Part shown: piece by piece, positions 58,499-64,000 of the stretch
Numbering within the stretch: the stretch's first letter is position 1
How the letters are laid out: every line of letters starts with the position of its first letter
NCBI GenBank assembly: GCA_017871115.1
Contig: JAFCIZ010000005.1
Span: 4,395,501-4,459,500 of the forward strand
Length of the DNA stretch: 64,000 bases
Reading direction: 5' to 3'
Source: Cunninghamella blakesleeana
Taxonomy: Eukaryota > Mucoromycota > Mucoromycetes > Mucorales > Cunninghamellaceae
The notes under the pieces: model-generated
What the model was told of the DNA's origin: nothing
The model's database searches: none
What the model saw: only the letters and a program-made list of their open reading frames with translations
Program-made: the position numbers and the translations under genes

Positions 58499-59587
58499 TT
58501 ATTTTCGCTCTTTTGATTGAGGTACCCAATCTTCTTCAACAATTAATTTACTGCGAAGGTATCTTACGATATATTCGAACGTATCTTCATAAACATTAAA
58601 GTGGCCCAAAGCCATTAATTGATCCGCTAATTCCGTGATTTTTTCTACCTTTTTTTGCTTTTCCAAAGCTTGTTGATCATCTACTGGCTGTTGTGGTTGT
58701 TTTTTGTTTTTATTTCTTTTATCTAATAACTTTTGTTTCCAAGCAGGTATTTTACCATGAGCACCTCTCCCTAATGTTGTTAAAGCTTCTTGTACCGTTT
58801 CACCAGGTAATAAATAATCAATTAATATTTTATATACATCACCTTCCGTTTGTGGTAAAGTGGATTGTCTTGTAGCTTCTTTCACCTTTTCCATTTGATC
58901 GCGTTTAAATTGAGCTTCTTTTGCTTTGACCATTTCCTTACGAGAAATCCCTTCCATCCATCGATCATGGAATGCTTCCGGATCCTTTTCATTTCTAATA
59001 TAATTTCCTTGAGCGTCAAAGCTACCTTCTTCCATTTCTTGTTTCATATTAAATGCCATCAGTTTGGGTTCTTTCTTTTTTTTACTATCGTCATCTTGTT
59101 CATCGTCATCTTCATCATCGCTTTCTTGGTCCTTTGAGCTCATTTCTTGTCCTTCAATATCTTGTAAAGCCAGCTTTTTCTTTTTATTTGGCATCGTATT
59201 TTTACTTGCACCTTCTTCTTCATTGTTGGTATCCATTGTTGTAGAAAACATATCAAAATCATCGTCGTCGTCTTGTACTTTTTTTCCTTTTCCCTTTCCT
59301 CCATCTTCTTTTCCATTATTAATATTATCATCTTCATCTTCAGAATCACTACTAAAAGTTCCACCACCTACTTCTTCGTCATCACTAACGTAAGCATCTT
59401 TAGCAACAGCGCCACGTCTTCTTTTTGCTGGTTCCAACATGGATTCATGATCTATTTCAAATTCGGTACTATCTTCTTTTCTTGGTGGTTTGGTTCGTGC
59501 ACGTTTACCTGATCCGCTACTACTACCACTTTGATTATAATAATCTTCCTTATCAAATGATACTTTACTTCGTTTATAACTTGACAT
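58499..59587 (-). CDS. LIN1/CD2BP2-like U5 snRNP protein lacking the GYF domain
   Basis: U5 snRNP assembly factor of the CD2BP2/Lin1/Snu40 family. A single uninterrupted exon of 362 codons. The N-terminus is basic and Ser-rich with a nuclear-localisation-like KRARTKPPRK. Long acidic tracts (EDEDDNINN, DDEDDDEQDDD) alternate with Lys clusters. The conserved core MAFNMKQEMEEGSFDAQGNY, then DRWMEGISRKEM and VYKILIDYLLPGETVQEALTTLG match the family, followed by ELADQLMALGHFNVYEDTFEYIVRYL. The protein stops at VPQSKERK, just where human CD2BP2 and yeast Lin1 continue into the GYF domain. No downstream exon restores it. It sits 260 bp downstream of DHX35 on the same strand, another spliceosome-linked protein. 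Confidence 0.87.
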   Translation of the reverse strand: MSSYKRSKVSFDKEDYYNQSGSSSGSGKRARTKPPRKEDSTEFEIDHESMLEPAKRRRGAVAKDAYVSDDEEVGGGTFSSDSEDEDDNINNGKEDGGKGKGKKVQDDDDDFDMFSTTMDTNNEEEGASKNTMPNKKKKLALQDIEGQEMSSKDQESDDEDDDEQDDDSKKKKEPKLMAFNMKQEMEEGSFDAQGNYIRNEKDPEAFHDRWMEGISRKEMVKAKEAQFKRDQMEKVKEATRQSTLPQTEGDVYKILIDYLLPGETVQEALTTLGRGAHGKIPAWKQKLLDKRNKNKKQPQQPVDDQQALEKQKKVEKITELADQLMALGHFNVYEDTFEYIVRYLRSKLIVEEDWVPQSKERK

Positions 59588-59847
59588 TATTTTTTTGAAT
59601 GATTTATTTTTACAAGTTTAGACAAAAAAACTAACGAAAGAGGAATGAATATATTGATTAAAGATTTTTTTTATAAATAATTAAAACGCCGATTTTTTTT
59701 TATGGGACTTTTTTTAATGCAAATAACTATACACAAAAAAATAAATACAAAATGAAGATAAAATATAATTAATATGCAAATATTAATAAAAATAAAAAAT
59801 AAGATAATCAATAATATACAAAATGTTGAATAATAAATACAAAATTT

Positions 59848-62873
<3,026 letters not shown>

Positions 62874-63324
62874 TCTACTATTATTATATTGATTCTTTTT
62901 TTTAAAAAAAAAAGTACAGAACGATGGTATTGAAAAAAGAAAAATTATAATTTTTTCTATTTTTTTAAAACCCCGCTTGCTGCGAGTTTTTTATTCACCT
63001 AACCCAAAAATGAATGCTTATAAATTTTTGTACATAATATTTCAAAAATTCAACCATAAATTATAACATAGTTATTATTATTTCTATTTGAAAATAGTAA
63101 AGTATTTATTATCTAGTTAAACGAGGGAAAAAAAAATTGAGACAACCTGATTTACTTATTTTCACGTATTTTTTTAATTTTTTTAATAATATCATATGTA
63201 AATAAGTTCCACCCGCCCGTACCTAAAAATATTTAGTGGAATTTCATTTTTTTTTTTTTTGAAATTTTTTTTTACCTCTCTTTTTTTTTTTTTTTTTTTT
63301 TTTTAATAAATATATACATTAGTA
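62874..63324. promoter_or_regulatory. Divergent promoter region between DHX35 and neurochondrin
   Basis: A 451-bp gap. A T8-A10 junction lies about 30 bp upstream of the DHX35 ATG, with GC-richer patches AAACCCCGCTTGCTGCG (62969-62985) and CCACCCGCCCGTACC (63209-63223). A run of 24 T (63281-63304) sits 20 bp before the neurochondrin ATG. Confidence 0.45.
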
Positions 63325-64000
63325 ATGGCATCAGATACGGTAAGTTCATCAACCAGAGATCGCCAAGCTGAAATTGATCGATGTTTACAGCTGATTTCGC
63401 CAAGTGCTTCGGATGAATCAAAGTTTGTTGGTATGTTAATCTTGCCTCGATTGCTGAATCAAGACGATCTTGAATCTATCCAACGTGTTTTTGAAGGAAT
63501 GAACTTCAAGTTCATTGAAAGATTATTAAGAACGAGTATGTAATAATATATATTATAGAAATGGATATAAATAAAGAAAAATCGAATATGCTAATAATAC
63601 TGTATGAATAATATATTTATATATATATGGCAGATAATGAAGTTGGTGGTGAAGTTCCTGATATTGTATATAAAGAAATAGCTGTCAATATATTGGCTTG
63701 TTTTGCTCACTATGAAACCATGGCTTCTTCTCAATCCATGGTTGATCGTATTCCTGCTCTTTCTACTACTCTTTCACCAAAGTATTTAAAAATAAGTTAA
63801 TTAAGATATCAAAAGAAGAAAAAAGGAAAAGAAAAATATTTATATGTATTTGTATTATGTTTTACTAAATAATACAAGCATATTAATTTCTAAAAAATAA
63901 AATAAAACATTTATTTATATTTAGTGAAACTTCTGGTATAACAAAAGAAGCTCTTCATATACTTATAAATATATCAGTGACTAAAGAAGGATTGGTTAGG
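63325..64000 (+). CDS. Neurochondrin-family protein, N-terminal part (cut by window end)
   Basis: Three exons are visible: 63325-63535, 63634-63781 and 63925 to the window edge, all in frame. After a short Ser/Thr-rich start comes DRCLQLISPSASDESKFVGM, then LILPRLLNQDDLESIQRVFEGMNFKFIERLL. This is joined to VYKEIAVNILACFAHYETMASSQ and DRIPALSTTLS...GITKEALHILINISVTKEG. The helical armadillo-like pattern and the order (D-KF-GLL-L-, F-F--RLL, LACF, KIP-L---L) match the neurochondrin N-terminus. In animals neurochondrin is a cytosolic leucine-rich protein linked to signalling and membrane traffic; the fungal role is unknown to me. The remainder lies beyond the window. Confidence 0.85.

Noticed and set aside
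58865..59512. Overlapping plus-strand frames opposite LIN1
   Set aside because: Antisense shadows of acidic and Lys-rich LIN1 codons; no start context and Ser/Phe-rich composition.

Overview
This is a very AT-rich, intron-dense nuclear segment of a fungus. Genes are split by many short introns (mostly about 50-230 bp) with GTA-type donors and A/T-rich bodies. The gaps between genes are long homopolymer and AT runs, and the standard genetic code reads through every gene. The gene set (MLH3, PARN, neurochondrin, DHX35, an AIG1-type GTPase, an SLC36-like AVT transporter, a class V myosin and a fused tryptophan synthase) fits an early-diverging filamentous fungus. Mucoromycota is my best guess, inferred from gene content and composition rather than from any search; the species cannot be named.

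Layout, left to right: fused tryptophan synthase (minus strand, cut by the window start); a small RPA-C-like zinc-ribbon protein (minus); an AVT-type amino-acid transporter (minus); then, divergently, the mismatch-repair/meiotic MutL protein MLH3 and the RNA polymerase III largest subunit (both plus). A minus-strand block follows: AIG1-type GTPase, a polyQ/coiled-coil protein of unknown role, a PTC7-type mitochondrial PP2C phosphatase and the Fe-S co-chaperone JAC1/HSCB. The deadenylase PARN (plus) is divergent from JAC1. Next come an anion:cation-symporter-type MFS permease (minus) and a tandem pair of secreted PA-domain subtilases (plus). Glutathione reductase, a Pro/Gln-rich glycine-zipper protein and a class V myosin follow (all minus). 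The last block holds a large low-complexity RRM-like protein (plus), a LIN1/CD2BP2-like U5 snRNP protein without its GYF domain and the helicase DHX35 (both minus), and the first exons of neurochondrin (plus, cut by the window end).

Most of these are ordinary housekeeping genes without an operon-like theme. Exceptions are the tandem subtilase duplication, which is secreted and shows strongly asymmetric intron content and codon use, and the right end, where three RNA/splicing-related genes lie side by side. The points most worth a second look are: the subtilase pair; the GYF-less LIN1; the orphan RPA-C-like gene; the three-fold acidic-aromatic motif in the glycine-zipper protein; the 762-bp intron with poly-T and poly-A arms; a Gcn4-type site before (and another inside) the tryptophan gene; and a possible small spliced gene at 44430-44729. 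I found no tRNA, rRNA, transposon or CRISPR array.
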